Assembly: GCF_002102475.1 (NCBI RefSeq)
Contig: NZ_MSQD01000011.1
Coordinates: forward strand, 1 to 64,000
Direction of reading: 5' to 3'
DNA length: 64,000 nucleotides
Source of the DNA: Thermoanaerobacterium sp. PSU-2
GTDB lineage: Bacteria > Bacillota > Thermoanaerobacteria > Thermoanaerobacterales > Thermoanaerobacteraceae
Below are positions 8,613 to 17,146 of the stretch, one piece after another. The notes beneath the pieces are model-generated. The model was given only the letters and a program-made list of their open reading frames with translations, made no database searches and was not told where the DNA came from. Position numbers and translations under genes: made by a program. Within the stretch, counting starts at the first letter, position 1; every line of letters begins with the position of its first letter.

Positions 8613-10117
8613 GCTGCACTACCCCTTCCATCAGGAATCTTTAAAGTCACCCTTGTTCCATATCCTATGCGGCTTTCTATCTCTATGACATCACTTATAT
8701 TGGGCTTATTGTAGTATAGCCTTAAGCGGTTTATCACATTGTGCATTCCAATGCCTGTGACATGCTTATTCTCATCATTGTCAGGATCATCCGCAGCCAG
8801 AATCTTCTCAATACTTTCCTTAGGCATTCCCATACCGTCATCTATGACATCAATATGAATACTTTCTCCTACTCTTTTAATCTCTATCTTTATATGGCCA
8901 TCTCCATCCATGTCTTCTATACCATGAATGAATGCATTTTCAACAACAGGCTGAACAATTGTACAAGGCACCTTTACATCTAAAAGTTTCTCATCTATGT
9001 CCGCCTGAAATTCCACCTTATCGCCAAATCTTGTCTTTAGAATGTACATGTAATTAAACACATTGTCTATTTCTTCTTTCAGCGTAACTGGTTTATCAAG
9101 TTTTCTAAGATTGTACCTAAAAAGATCCGCCACCTTTTCTATAAATTCAGATGATTTTTCTGCGCCTTCCATCATAGCGATTTGTGATGCGGCATTTAAA
9201 GTATTAAATAAAAAATGTGGATTTATCTGGGACTGAAGTGCCTTCAACTCCGATTCTCTCAAGATATTTTTCATCTTAAGGTTCTGCATCTCTTGTTCTT
9301 TAAGACGCTTTTCTACTTTAACCTGCATTTTTATCTCATCTATATAATTTTTAATGTTAGTAACCATATTGTTAAAAGCATCAGCCAAGATATTAACTTC
9401 ATCGTCTGTCTTTATTTTAATTGGATCTATGTCAAAATCTCCTTTTGAAATCCTCATTGCTGTGTCAGATAACTCTGAAATCGGCTTTGTTATCCTATAT
9501 GTGTATATAATCGCTAACACGATATTTAAAACCACAGATATAACTATCAGAAAAATATTTAAAAAGCTTATAAAAACCATATTCTTAGATATTTTGTTGT
9601 ACTTTATCGTACCTTCTTGAAGTTTATTGTACATTAAATTATTGATGTACAATTTTATATAATCATTTATTTTATTTGCTCTTGTGAAATACTCTATATA
9701 TTCGCTACTTATTCTGCCTCTCTTGGCATTTACAGCTTTATCTGTCTCAGATAGAAGGCTTATTATCATATTGCCAATGTCCTTTTGCATGAGGCTGTCA
9801 TTATCATATGTTGCTATGCTTATCATGTCTTCAGCACTATTGTTTAGCTTGTTGCTAATGGTGTAATAATTTAGAAGCGAATCGGAAGATTTTGTAGAAA
9901 GATACTTTTCAACTTCTGTTTCCAGAGAATTTATGTCGTTGTTAAGGCTGTTTAAGTAGACATAATCAGTAAAAATAGACTTTAACCTGTCTATTACAAT
10001 TTTCGCATTATAATAAGAGTATATGCTTGTAATCCCCATAATAAGTGTAGTTATCAAAAGATGTGCAAATATTTTTCTTCTTATACCTTTAAACTGAAAT
10101 AAACTCTTATTCACCAT
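8609..10117 (-). CDS. LytS/YesM-type sensor histidine kinase
   Basis: This 502-residue protein has two membrane segments (about 15-36 and 180-207) around an outside loop of some 145 residues, a HAMP linker (about 208-262), a His_kinase domain with phospho-acceptor H301 in QSQINPHFLFNTLNA, and a C-terminal ATPase domain (VVENAFIHG N box, DDGMGMP G box, GIGMHNVINRL). It would sense a sugar with help from the anchored binding proteins encoded on both sides of it and pass phosphate to the adjacent regulator. The ATG is close to AGGTG; a GTG one codon later is also possible. Confidence 0.9.
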   Translation of the reverse strand: MVNKSLFQFKGIRRKIFAHLLITTLIMGITSIYSYYNAKIVIDRLKSIFTDYVYLNSLNNDINSLETEVEKYLSTKSSDSLLNYYTISNKLNNSAEDMISIATYDNDSLMQKDIGNMIISLLSETDKAVNAKRGRISSEYIEYFTRANKINDYIKLYINNLMYNKLQEGTIKYNKISKNMVFISFLNIFLIVISVVLNIVLAIIYTYRITKPISELSDTAMRISKGDFDIDPIKIKTDDEVNILADAFNNMVTNIKNYIDEIKMQVKVEKRLKEQEMQNLKMKNILRESELKALQSQINPHFLFNTLNAASQIAMMEGAEKSSEFIEKVADLFRYNLRKLDKPVTLKEEIDNVFNYMYILKTRFGDKVEFQADIDEKLLDVKVPCTIVQPVVENAFIHGIEDMDGDGHIKIEIKRVGESIHIDVIDDGMGMPKESIEKILAADDPDNDENKHVTGIGMHNVINRLRLYYNKPNISDVIEIESRIGYGTRVTLKIPDGRGSAA

Positions 10118-10125
10118 AACACCTA

Positions 10126-11133
10126 CTAATCTTTTTGTTTTATCTTATCCTCATACTCTTTTACATTGTTTTTAGTTATTATATTTACTCCTGTGTCTAT
10201 AAAAGTAGAAACATCGTTATTTTTTTTGATCTCAATCATGGCTTTAATGCTTTCATAACCCATCTTATATGGATCGCTCACCACTGTACCATAAATTATG
10301 CCTTTGTCAACGTACCTTAATATATCAGGTGTATCTCCATATCCAACTATAGATATTTCACCTACCTTGCTGAAATCCACCACCACTTGTGCGGCACCAA
10401 TTGTATCCACAGAATCTGTAATGTACAAAGCATTTATACCATCGTTGCTATTTATGATGGATTGAGTTATTTCTTCTGCACTTAAAGCACCTAACTGTGA
10501 CGTATATACCTTTGAAACTTTCATACCCGGTACACTGTTTATAATGCTTAAGAATCCATTCAGTTTTAAGTTCTGGCTTGTTGTATCATTTCCTACATCA
10601 TTGCTCATGATAACAGCTATATTGGCTTTGCCTCCTGTAGACTGTTTCATAAGCTTTCCAGCTTCTTCTCCCAAAATAAAGCTGTTGGCACCTACAAAAG
10701 ACTTCCTTTTGCTGTCTTTTAAATCATTTTCAATTGTAACAACAGGTATATTGTTTGCATAAGCTTCATCTATCAGCGTATTGAAGTCCCCATCATATGA
10801 AACATGTGTTATAATACCATCTACTTTTGATAAAACTGCTATATCGAGAAACTCCAATTCTTCGTTAAGATTATTAAACTTTGGAGCATTAAATTCGACA
10901 GCGACGTTATAGTATTTTGCAGCATCTTCCGCACCTTTTTGCACTTCCTTCCAAAACGGATCCACCGAATTTTGTGCTACTAAATAAAAGTGATATAATG
11001 GTTTACCTGCTAAAACAGGTTCCTCGATCTGCTGAAATTTATATAAAAAAATGCTTAATACTGCAATTAGCGTTATCAATATCAATATTATATTTTTCTT
11101 AAAGAAATTAAAGATGCTATGCAACGTTTTCAT
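10126..11133 (-). CDS. Membrane-anchored sugar-binding protein (RbsB-like) of the sensor operon
   Basis: This 335-residue protein has one N-terminal membrane segment (about 13-28, no lipobox cysteine) and a periplasmic-binding-protein type I domain of the ribose/galactose group (YHFYLVAQNSVDPFWKEVQKGAEDAA; DGIITHVSYDG; ISIVGYGDTP). It is the first gene of the four-gene sensor operon, with 8 bases before the kinase gene, so it is probably a second ligand sensor rather than a transport component. The sugar cannot be read from sequence. The start ATG follows AGGGGGC. Confidence 0.8.
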   Translation of the reverse strand: MKTLHSIFNFFKKNIILILITLIAVLSIFLYKFQQIEEPVLAGKPLYHFYLVAQNSVDPFWKEVQKGAEDAAKYYNVAVEFNAPKFNNLNEELEFLDIAVLSKVDGIITHVSYDGDFNTLIDEAYANNIPVVTIENDLKDSKRKSFVGANSFILGEEAGKLMKQSTGGKANIAVIMSNDVGNDTTSQNLKLNGFLSIINSVPGMKVSKVYTSQLGALSAEEITQSIINSNDGINALYITDSVDTIGAAQVVVDFSKVGEISIVGYGDTPDILRYVDKGIIYGTVVSDPYKMGYESIKAMIEIKKNNDVSTFIDTGVNIITKNNVKEYEDKIKQKD

Positions 11134-11159
11134 AATTATTTCTTGCCCCCTACCCCTAA

Positions 11160-11188
11160 ATATTACAACAGGGATTGAAATTTTTCAA
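11160..11188 (-). promoter_or_regulatory. Promoter of the sugar-sensor operon
   Basis: On the minus strand TTGAAA (11183-11188) and TAATAT (11160-11165) are separated by 17 bases, about 26 bases before the start codon of the first gene. Confidence 0.5.
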
Positions 11189-11241
11189 TAGTCACATATT
11201 AAGTCAATGTCACACAATATTTTATTCTACAAAAAACAAAA

Positions 11242-11259
11242 AATCCTCTTTCGAGGATT
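11242..11259 (-). terminator. Terminator of the tryptophan transporter gene
   Basis: A hairpin AATCCTC, loop GAAA, GAGGATT is followed by a run of T on the minus strand, 17 bases after the stop codon. Confidence 0.8.
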
Positions 11260-11275
11260 AATATATGTCAAAGTG

Positions 11276-11803
11276 CTATTTATTTATAGCAAGTGTGGAC
11301 TTGGAGACTTTCTTTATGATGTAGTATCCAATGACAGTAACTATAGTATTTACTACTGCTGTAGGTATTACAACCGTCAACATCAGTAAATAAAATGGTC
11401 CTGGAAGCCCTGCTACAAGTGAAACAACTCCTAAAAAAACAGAACCTGAAATGATTGTCCCTATGATACCAACTACTCCAGCGATAATTCCTTCATTTAC
11501 TCTATTTCTCAACACTTTAAGCATCAAAATTATGATTGTTGCTGTGACAAGTTTATCGATTGGATTTGCAATCTGACCTCCAGGCATAGATCCTGTCAAT
11601 GCCGTCAATATTCCTGCGATGATCGCTGTTACATAATTGATTTTTAGATCGTCAACGATCATCAGTGATATGAAAAGCATTGAAAGCATAAAATCTGGTC
11701 TCATATTTAACATGAAAGCAGGTGTGATAAAATGCAGTACTACACCAATAGCCATAAGCAGTGCGCAAAGTACAAACTCCCTCAATGTCTTTCTTGTATC
11801 CAC
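11276..11803 (-). CDS. trpP: Tryptophan transporter
   Basis: This small membrane protein (about 175 residues, five or six hydrophobic helices) matches the TrpP family of tryptophan uptake proteins. Landmarks are the N-terminal LREFVLCALLMAIGVVLH and the segment TGSMPGGQIANPIDKLVTA. It imports tryptophan. An earlier in-frame ATG (11851) lies inside the T-box terminator hairpin and cannot be the start. The GTG at 11803, eight bases after GGGAGG, is chosen. Expression should depend on uncharged tRNA-Trp through the T-box leader just upstream. Confidence 0.87.
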   Translation of the reverse strand: MDTRKTLREFVLCALLMAIGVVLHFITPAFMLNMRPDFMLSMLFISLMIVDDLKINYVTAIIAGILTALTGSMPGGQIANPIDKLVTATIIILMLKVLRNRVNEGIIAGVVGIIGTIISGSVFLGVVSLVAGLPGPFYLLMLTVVIPTAVVNTIVTVIGYYIIKKVSKSTLAINK

Positions 11804-11835
11804 ACTCTTCACCTCCCTCCTTAAAAAAATGCAAA

Positions 11836-12104
11836 TTAAAAAGCCTTCCACCCCAAATGTAGGGGCGAAAGGCTACGCTTCCACGGTGCCACCCTTCTTA
11901 AGACAATATGTCTTATCTCTAAGCACACCAACATGTGCATCACATATAACGGTGTTTACCGGCTCGGCTACTACAGTTCACCTCGCATCTCACAGGCCCA
12001 TTCGCTAAAGCTATAATAATCAGGCTCACACCATCCCTGACTCGCTTGTATTAGTCGCTTAAGCTACTATTCCTGATCATCGAAAAATCTTTTACTTTTT
12101 TATC
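11836..12104 (-). promoter_or_regulatory. T-box riboswitch (tryptophan) leader of trpP
   Basis: The minus-strand leader contains the canonical T-box sequence AAGGGTGGCACCGTGG at 11881-11896. A Rho-independent terminator follows (13-bp stem, 11842-11854 with 11862-11874, then a T-run). Stem I is closed by ATCAGG with CCTGAT and carries the GAATAGTAG element on its 5' side. A UGG triplet at 12031-12033 on the 3' side is a good tryptophan specifier codon, in keeping with the transporter it controls. Binding of uncharged tRNA to the specifier and T-box would favour the antiterminator. Confidence 0.92.
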
Positions 12105-12133
12105 ATTATACAGCAATAAAATTGATTTGTCAA
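12105..12133 (-). promoter_or_regulatory. Consensus promoter of the trpP T-box transcript
   Basis: Perfect sigma-A boxes on the minus strand: TTGACA (12128-12133), a 17-base spacer, and TATAAT (12105-12110). Such a strong promoter fits control by termination rather than at initiation. Confidence 0.9.
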
Positions 12134-12189
12134 TCATTTTTTAAATTTTTGGACAATATTCGCATTTGAAATTTTATTGCAATAAAAAC

Positions 12190-12218
12190 AATCTCCTCAG
12201 CAAAAAACTGAGGAGATA
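12190..12218 (-). terminator. Terminator after the small glycine-rich protein gene
   Basis: A 10-bp perfect stem (ATCTCCTCAG with CTGAGGAGAT) is followed by TGTTTTTATT on the minus strand, just after the stop of the 54-residue gene. Confidence 0.8.
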
Positions 12219-12223
12219 TTGTG

Positions 12224-12388
12224 CTATCTTTGCACTGTCGGCCTAAACATGTCTAAAACTCCTAATACTACGTGAGCCAATCCAAAGCCAGTGATTCCAG
12301 CACCCAGCATTCCACCTGTCATAAGTCCCGCAGCCGTTACAGCCGCTCCAACGCCAGTAACAACCCAACTCGTAGTTCTTCCATTCAT
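12224..12388 (-). CDS. Small glycine/alanine-rich hydrophobic protein, function unknown
   Basis: This 54-residue protein (MNGRTTSWVVTGVGAAVTAA and on) is almost wholly hydrophobic and rich in Gly and Ala, with probably one or two membrane helices and a polar RPTVQR tail. An ATG seven codons upstream is in frame, but the start used here lies eight bases after a strong GGGGAGG site. The gene has its own terminator. I do not recognise the family. The ribosome-binding site, start and terminator together make it a convincing real gene. Confidence 0.7.
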   Translation of the reverse strand: MNGRTTSWVVTGVGAAVTAAGLMTGGMLGAGITGFGLAHVVLGVLDMFRPTVQR

Positions 12389-12477
12389 AATATGCGCCTC
12401 CCCAATCAATATTGTTTGTAAAAAAAGAAAAAAATATGACTGGAAAGGAAGTTTTAAAATAAAAATTTTTATTATTG

Positions 12478-14706
12478 TTATTCAGCTTTTATCACATAAA
12501 TCTTTGATCTAAAATCTGCACTATCACCTTTATCTCTATTAAATATTTCAAGATAAAAATTATCTAAAGGTAATCCAGAATACATCAATTCATCACCATA
12601 ATAACATTCTGAACTACCTACAATTCTATACAAATACTTTGTATTAAGTCCCTTAAGACGCAATTTTTTTAAACCTTGATTTGGTTGTGCTAATACTTGA
12701 TAATATCCTATAATTGCTTCTTTAAGATCCTCAGAAACAACCATCCATGATGTTATATTTCCATCACCTTCAAAAGGACTATTTATTCGATAAAAAGTTC
12801 CTTTGTGAATTAATTCTCTATACTTTTTGAAAAATTTTACTTGTTGTCTTATCTTTTCTTTCTCTTTATCCGTTAGTTTATTCAAATCAAGTTCATAACC
12901 AAATGTACCAAAATAAGCCACATTAGCTCTTGTTTCTATTGGAGTAATTCGACCTACTTGATGATTAGGTACATCCGAAACATGTGAACCAATAGAATTT
13001 ATTGGATAGCAAATAGAAGTACCATACTGTATTTTTAATCGCTCAATTGCATCTGTATTGTCACTTGCCCATGCCTGAGGTGCATAATAAAGCATTCCTG
13101 GATCAAATCTACCTCCACCACCAGCACAAGATTCAAACAATACATCTGGAAATTCAGATGTCAACCTTTCATAAAGAGAATATACTCCTAATATATATCT
13201 ATGAAATACTTCTCCTTGCCTTTCTGGAGGAAGCACAACAGAATATGGTTCTGTAATATTTCTATTCATATCCCATTTTACATAAGAAATAGGTGCTTCC
13301 CGCAATATTTTTGATATCATTTCATATATGTAATTTACGACTTCATTTCTTGAAAAATCAAGGACATACTGATTTCTACCGTGAGAGACTTTTCTTCCTG
13401 GCACTTTGATTATCCAATCCGGATGTTGTTTAAAAAGATTACTATCTTCATTAACCATTTCTGGCTCAATCCAAAGTCCAAACTTCAGCCCCATTGCCGT
13501 TATCTTATCCGCTAAGCCTTTAATACCATTTGGAAGCTTTTCTCTATTTTCATGCCAATCACCAAGAGAAGAAGAATCATCATTTCTATTTCCGAACCAT
13601 CCATCATCCAATACAAAAAGTTCTATTCCTAATTCCTTTGCTGCTTTCGCAAGTTCCAATATTTTTCCTTCATTAAAATCAAAATAAGTAGCTTCCCAAT
13701 TATTAATCAGTATCGGGCGAATTTCATCTCTATATTTCCCTCTTACTAGTCTATTTCTATAAAGTTTATGAAAAATTTGACTCATGCCATTTAATCCTTT
13801 ATCAGAATAAACCATAACGGCTTCAGGTGTCTGGAAGCTTTCGCCAGAATCTAAAACCCAGCCAAAATTAAAAGGATGTATACCCATAATAACGCGTGTC
13901 ACATTGTCATAGTCAACTTCTACCTGCGCAAGAAAATTCCCACTATATATTAGGTTAAATCCAAATACTTCACCTTCAAATTCTGTAGTCCAAGGACGTT
14001 TTAAAGCTATAAACGGATTCTGCTGAGCGCTGCTTGCACCTCTTATGCTCGATACAGATTGTATTCCCGGTTGAAGTTTGCGATGTTTAATGTATCTCTC
14101 TCGTGCCCATGCGCCTGATAAATGAAGCATATCGTAATCAGCATCTGGCAAATCAATGCTCATGCTCATTGCTCTCATCAATTTTAACTTCTGTTTTCCA
14201 TTGTTTGTAAATTTAGCACTTCTTGTTATTACTGCATACTCTTCAAAAATTGTATATATTAATATTAGATCCATATTAATTAGACTATCTTTTAGCCATA
14301 TCTCCAGTGTTAGTGCTTCAGAATCATTTTCAGTGTAAGTTGAGGGAAGCCCATCAAGTTTTGGCTTTCCGTTGTATATTTTATGATTTTGATACTCAAA
14401 ATTCGTTATTATACTCCCATTTTCCTGCTTTACTTGATATGCAGGCTCTCGAAAATCAGTCGTTCCATAAGATGGATATTCTTGTCTTAACAAGTCTAAA
14501 GAAAACTTAAAATCGTCTTTAAAAACATACGCGGTATATGCTCTTGGCAATACATTCATAAGATGCCCAAAAGATTCTCTATGATTTAATCGCTTCCCAA
14601 AATATAAATGTCCAAGCTGATTATTTTTCATTATCTTTATTATATAGCTTATATAATCGTTCTGTAGATGAAATTCTCTTTCTGTTTCATTATAGTATAT
14701 TTTCAC
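12478..14706 (-). CDS. GH36 alpha-galactosidase, cytoplasmic
   Basis: This 742-residue protein is a full-length family GH36 alpha-galactosidase. It has an N-terminal beta-sandwich (about 1-300), a TIM barrel (about 310-640) and a C-terminal beta domain. The nucleophile is D479 in SYVKWDMNR and the acid/base is D549 in WASDNTDAIERL. There is no signal peptide, so it would split imported alpha-galactosides such as melibiose or raffinose, or galactomannan side chains. The start is GTG, preceded by GGTGGG. It lies 13 bases after a truncated beta-galactosidase gene, which suggests that both once formed one galactoside operon whose promoter may have been lost. Confidence 0.95.
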   Translation of the reverse strand: MKIYYNETEREFHLQNDYISYIIKIMKNNQLGHLYFGKRLNHRESFGHLMNVLPRAYTAYVFKDDFKFSLDLLRQEYPSYGTTDFREPAYQVKQENGSIITNFEYQNHKIYNGKPKLDGLPSTYTENDSEALTLEIWLKDSLINMDLILIYTIFEEYAVITRSAKFTNNGKQKLKLMRAMSMSIDLPDADYDMLHLSGAWARERYIKHRKLQPGIQSVSSIRGASSAQQNPFIALKRPWTTEFEGEVFGFNLIYSGNFLAQVEVDYDNVTRVIMGIHPFNFGWVLDSGESFQTPEAVMVYSDKGLNGMSQIFHKLYRNRLVRGKYRDEIRPILINNWEATYFDFNEGKILELAKAAKELGIELFVLDDGWFGNRNDDSSSLGDWHENREKLPNGIKGLADKITAMGLKFGLWIEPEMVNEDSNLFKQHPDWIIKVPGRKVSHGRNQYVLDFSRNEVVNYIYEMISKILREAPISYVKWDMNRNITEPYSVVLPPERQGEVFHRYILGVYSLYERLTSEFPDVLFESCAGGGGRFDPGMLYYAPQAWASDNTDAIERLKIQYGTSICYPINSIGSHVSDVPNHQVGRITPIETRANVAYFGTFGYELDLNKLTDKEKEKIRQQVKFFKKYRELIHKGTFYRINSPFEGDGNITSWMVVSEDLKEAIIGYYQVLAQPNQGLKKLRLKGLNTKYLYRIVGSSECYYGDELMYSGLPLDNFYLEIFNRDKGDSADFRSKIYVIKAE

Positions 14707-14719
14707 TTAACCCACCTTC

Positions 14720-15385
14720 TTATTCGACTTTTACCATTACATTTTTTTCTCCTAAAGACCTAGACCTTACTTTTATATTAATTACACCCGATTCATTTAT
14801 AGTTTCAACCCAAAATGCTATTGCCCCACCTATAAGTGCTACTTCATTTGGCCCCTGAAGCTTCGCAGGTCCTTCTATTTCTATTTTAATTACTTCATTA
14901 ATAAATGGCAAAAGATTTCCGTACTGATCAAGTATTTTTACTACAATTCTAGTTGCATCTTTTTGAGAAGCATCAAGCAAAAAATCATCTGGCATAACAC
15001 ACAATTCAGTTGGGACAGGTTCGGTTGAGTATTTTTTTTCGATAACCACATTATTTTTATAAAATCCTCTTAAATATAAGTCTTCCCATTTCATGCCCCA
15101 AGAACCTACTTCTTCAGGCTTTATAATTGAATAATCTATTATCACTGGTGGATATGGTATACCTTTATATTCGTCTTTTTTCGGATATATTTTATCTATT
15201 TTTGTCTTACTGCCATATTGCAACTCAATATAATCACAATTAGTAAATATAACAAGCGGTATAACACCACCGATACTTCTTTCGCCTCTAGCCCAAAATG
15301 TCACAGGTTCCAATACAGGTTCTACATCTGGAGACACCTGTGATTTATATACATATGACGCAAACTTATTGTTAATTAAAAATTT
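14720..15385 (-). pseudogene. C-terminal remnant of a GH2 beta-galactosidase
   Basis: The frame is open from the stop at 15386-15388 to 14720, but its product is only the last ~215 residues of a GH2 beta-galactosidase. It begins at FASYVYKSQVSPDVEPVLEP, which matches the region HFYRSQADPKLYGA of the intact GH2 protein at 23926-26166, and it continues with the Ig-like tail (DATRIVVKILDQYGNLLPF). The sugar-binding, immunoglobulin-like and catalytic barrel domains are all missing. No start with a good ribosome-binding site precedes it. Homology stops close to the kduD terminator, so a deletion or rearrangement joined this tail to the kdu operon. Confidence 0.85.
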
Positions 15386-15402
15386 TTATAAAGCGTATTA
15401 AA

Positions 15403-15421
15403 AAAAGCACGGCACTTTGCC
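15403..15421 (-). terminator. Terminator of the kdu operon
   Basis: On the minus strand an 8-bp stem (GCATGGCA, loop AAG, TGCCGTGC) is followed by seven T, 14 bases after the kduD stop. Confidence 0.85.
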
Positions 15422-15435
15422 ATGCCATTTTCCTA

Positions 15436-16215
15436 TCACCTTACAAGCCAGCCGCCATCGACAGCCAATACGTGTCCGTTTACATAGTCTGAAGCTTTAC
15501 TTGCCAAAAATACTAAAGCTCCCATTACATCAGACGGATGACCCCATCTTCCTGCAGGTATCCTTGAAAGTATCTCGGCATTTCTGCTTTCATCTGCTCT
15601 TATTGGGGCTGTATTGTTGGTTTCAATATATCCTGGGGCTATTGCATTTACCTGTATGTTTTTATCCGCCAATTCATTTGCAAAAGCCCTTGTAATTCCC
15701 ACGACACCATGCTTTGATGCCGTATATGCCGGTACAAATTTTCCGCCTTGGAATGAAAGCATCGAAGCTATGTTTATGATTTTTCCACTACCTTGTTTAG
15801 CCATTACCTTAGCCACTTCATGGCTTAAATAATACACTGCATTTAGATTAATATCTAAAACAGCTTTCCAATCTTCGTCTTTATAATCAAGTAGAGGAGA
15901 CCTTTTTATTGTACCTGCATTGTTTACAAGTATGTCTATCTTCCCATAAACCTCAAGACATTTGTCTACAACTGCATTTATATTCTCTCTGATCGATAAA
16001 TCTGTCTGAAAGAACTCTACCTTTCTCCCTTCTTTTTCGATAAGATCTCTCGTTTCATCAAAGCGGTCATTATGGGTAACTATAAATAAGTCAGCTCCGG
16101 CTTTCGCCAATGCCAGCGCATATCCTTGTCCTAATCCTGTATTCCCACCTGTCACAATTGCTACTTTTCCGTCTAATCTGAAAAAGTCCATTGAAAAGTC
16201 ATTAATGCTAAACAT
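15436..16215 (-). CDS. kduD: 2-dehydro-3-deoxy-D-gluconate 5-dehydrogenase (SDR family)
   Basis: This short-chain dehydrogenase of 259 residues has the NAD-binding TGGNTGLGQGYA motif, the NNAG motif (VNNAGTIKRSP) and the catalytic YTASK (YxxxK) with an upstream serine (INIASMLSF). KduD reduces 2,5-diketo-3-deoxygluconate to KDG in breakdown of unsaturated uronates from pectin. It directly follows kduI, which fixes the role. Longer in-frame starts overlap kduI; the ATG used here follows AGGAAGGGG, 14 bases past the kduI stop. Confidence 0.93.
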   Translation of the reverse strand: MFSINDFSMDFFRLDGKVAIVTGGNTGLGQGYALALAKAGADLFIVTHNDRFDETRDLIEKEGRKVEFFQTDLSIRENINAVVDKCLEVYGKIDILVNNAGTIKRSPLLDYKDEDWKAVLDINLNAVYYLSHEVAKVMAKQGSGKIINIASMLSFQGGKFVPAYTASKHGVVGITRAFANELADKNIQVNAIAPGYIETNNTAPIRADESRNAEILSRIPAGRWGHPSDVMGALVFLASKASDYVNGHVLAVDGGWLVR

Positions 16216-16229
16216 AATTAACCCCTTCC

Positions 16230-17060
16230 TCATCTTAGATCTTTTGTAGGTATAGTATCCATATCGGTGAATGTCTGATTCTCGCCTACCATTCCCCATA
16301 TAAATGTGTAATTCTTTGTACCTACACCTGAGTGAATCGACCAACTGGGTGATATAACCGCTTGCTCATTTTTGACGACAATATGTCTTGTCTCATTTGG
16401 TGTGCCCATAAAGTGAAATACAACATTATCTTCGTCCATATTGAAATAAAGATAGACTTCCATCCTTCTGTCATGGGTATGGCACGGCATTGTATTCCAT
16501 ATACTACCAGGTTCTAATATGGTCATGCCCATGACTAATTGACAGCTTTGGCATACCGCAGGGTGGATATACTGATTTATCGTTCTCTTATTGCACTCCT
16601 CGTCAGTGCCTGCTTTCACTTTATTTGCATCGTTTAAACCTATTTTAACTGTAGGATAACTCTTATGGGCTGTAGCGCTATTGATGTAAAACTTTGCAGG
16701 TTTTGAAGCATCTGCACTTTCGAAGCTTACTTCCTTTACCCCCATGCCTACATACAGGCCATCGCTATTTTTCAGCTCATACTTTTTGCCATCTAAATTC
16801 ACGATGCCCGTTCCGCCTATATTAATTATGCCCATCTCTCTTCTTTCCAAAAAATAATCTGTCCCTAATTCTTTGCTTGTCTCAAGGCGAAGCACCTCAT
16901 TTATCGGTACAACGCCTGCCACAATTATCCTATCTACATGGCTGTAGATCATATTAATCTTACCTGTCTCGAATGGATTTTCAATTAAAAAATGTCTTCT
17001 CAATTCAGATGTATCATAGTGCTTAACGTCTTCATAATGAGTTGCATACCTTATCTCCAT
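16230..17060 (-). CDS. kduI: 5-dehydro-4-deoxy-D-glucuronate isomerase
   Basis: This 276-residue protein matches the KduI cupin family in length and sequence (EIRYATHYEDVKHYDTSELRRHFL at the start; MPCHTHDRRMEVYLYF with metal-binding His and Glu; SPSWSIHSGVGTKNYTFIWGM near the end). It isomerises 4-deoxy-L-threo-5-hexosulose uronate, made from unsaturated galacturonate, so that KduD can act. The substrate would come from the GH105 hydrolase encoded at 49368-50516. The start chosen lies five bases after GGGAGGGA. A promoter and a palindromic operator precede the gene. Confidence 0.95.
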   Translation of the reverse strand: MEIRYATHYEDVKHYDTSELRRHFLIENPFETGKINMIYSHVDRIIVAGVVPINEVLRLETSKELGTDYFLERREMGIINIGGTGIVNLDGKKYELKNSDGLYVGMGVKEVSFESADASKPAKFYINSATAHKSYPTVKIGLNDANKVKAGTDEECNKRTINQYIHPAVCQSCQLVMGMTILEPGSIWNTMPCHTHDRRMEVYLYFNMDEDNVVFHFMGTPNETRHIVVKNEQAVISPSWSIHSGVGTKNYTFIWGMVGENQTFTDMDTIPTKDLR

Positions 17061-17081
17061 AAAAATCCCTCCCGATTTTTC

Positions 17082-17138
17082 TGTTACCGTTAACGTAACA
17101 TCTAAATAAAGTATACTCTTTATTTTGGAAATAGTCAA
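17082..17138 (-). promoter_or_regulatory. kduI promoter with LacI-type operator
   Basis: On the minus strand TTGACT (17133-17138) and TATACT (17110-17115) are 17 bases apart. A near-perfect 19-base palindrome, TGTTACGTTAACGGTAACA (17082-17100), begins about 10 bases after the -10 box, over the expected transcription start. A bound repressor there would block initiation. The adjacent LacI-family gene upstream is the obvious candidate. Confidence 0.75.
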
Positions 17139-17146
17139 TGACACTA

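Noticed and set aside
11804-11851. A longer tryptophan transporter starting at 11851
   Set aside because: That start lies in the terminator hairpin of the T-box. The GTG at 11803 with a good ribosome-binding site explains the gene better.
11637-12008. A 123-residue plus-strand frame across the trpP leader
   Set aside because: It runs antisense through the T-box structure and the transporter gene, and has no ribosome-binding site or protein-like composition.
15436-16344. A 302-residue version of KduD with an extra N-terminal 43 residues
   Set aside because: The extension overlaps kduI, has no ribosome-binding site, and KduD proteins are about 250-260 residues long.
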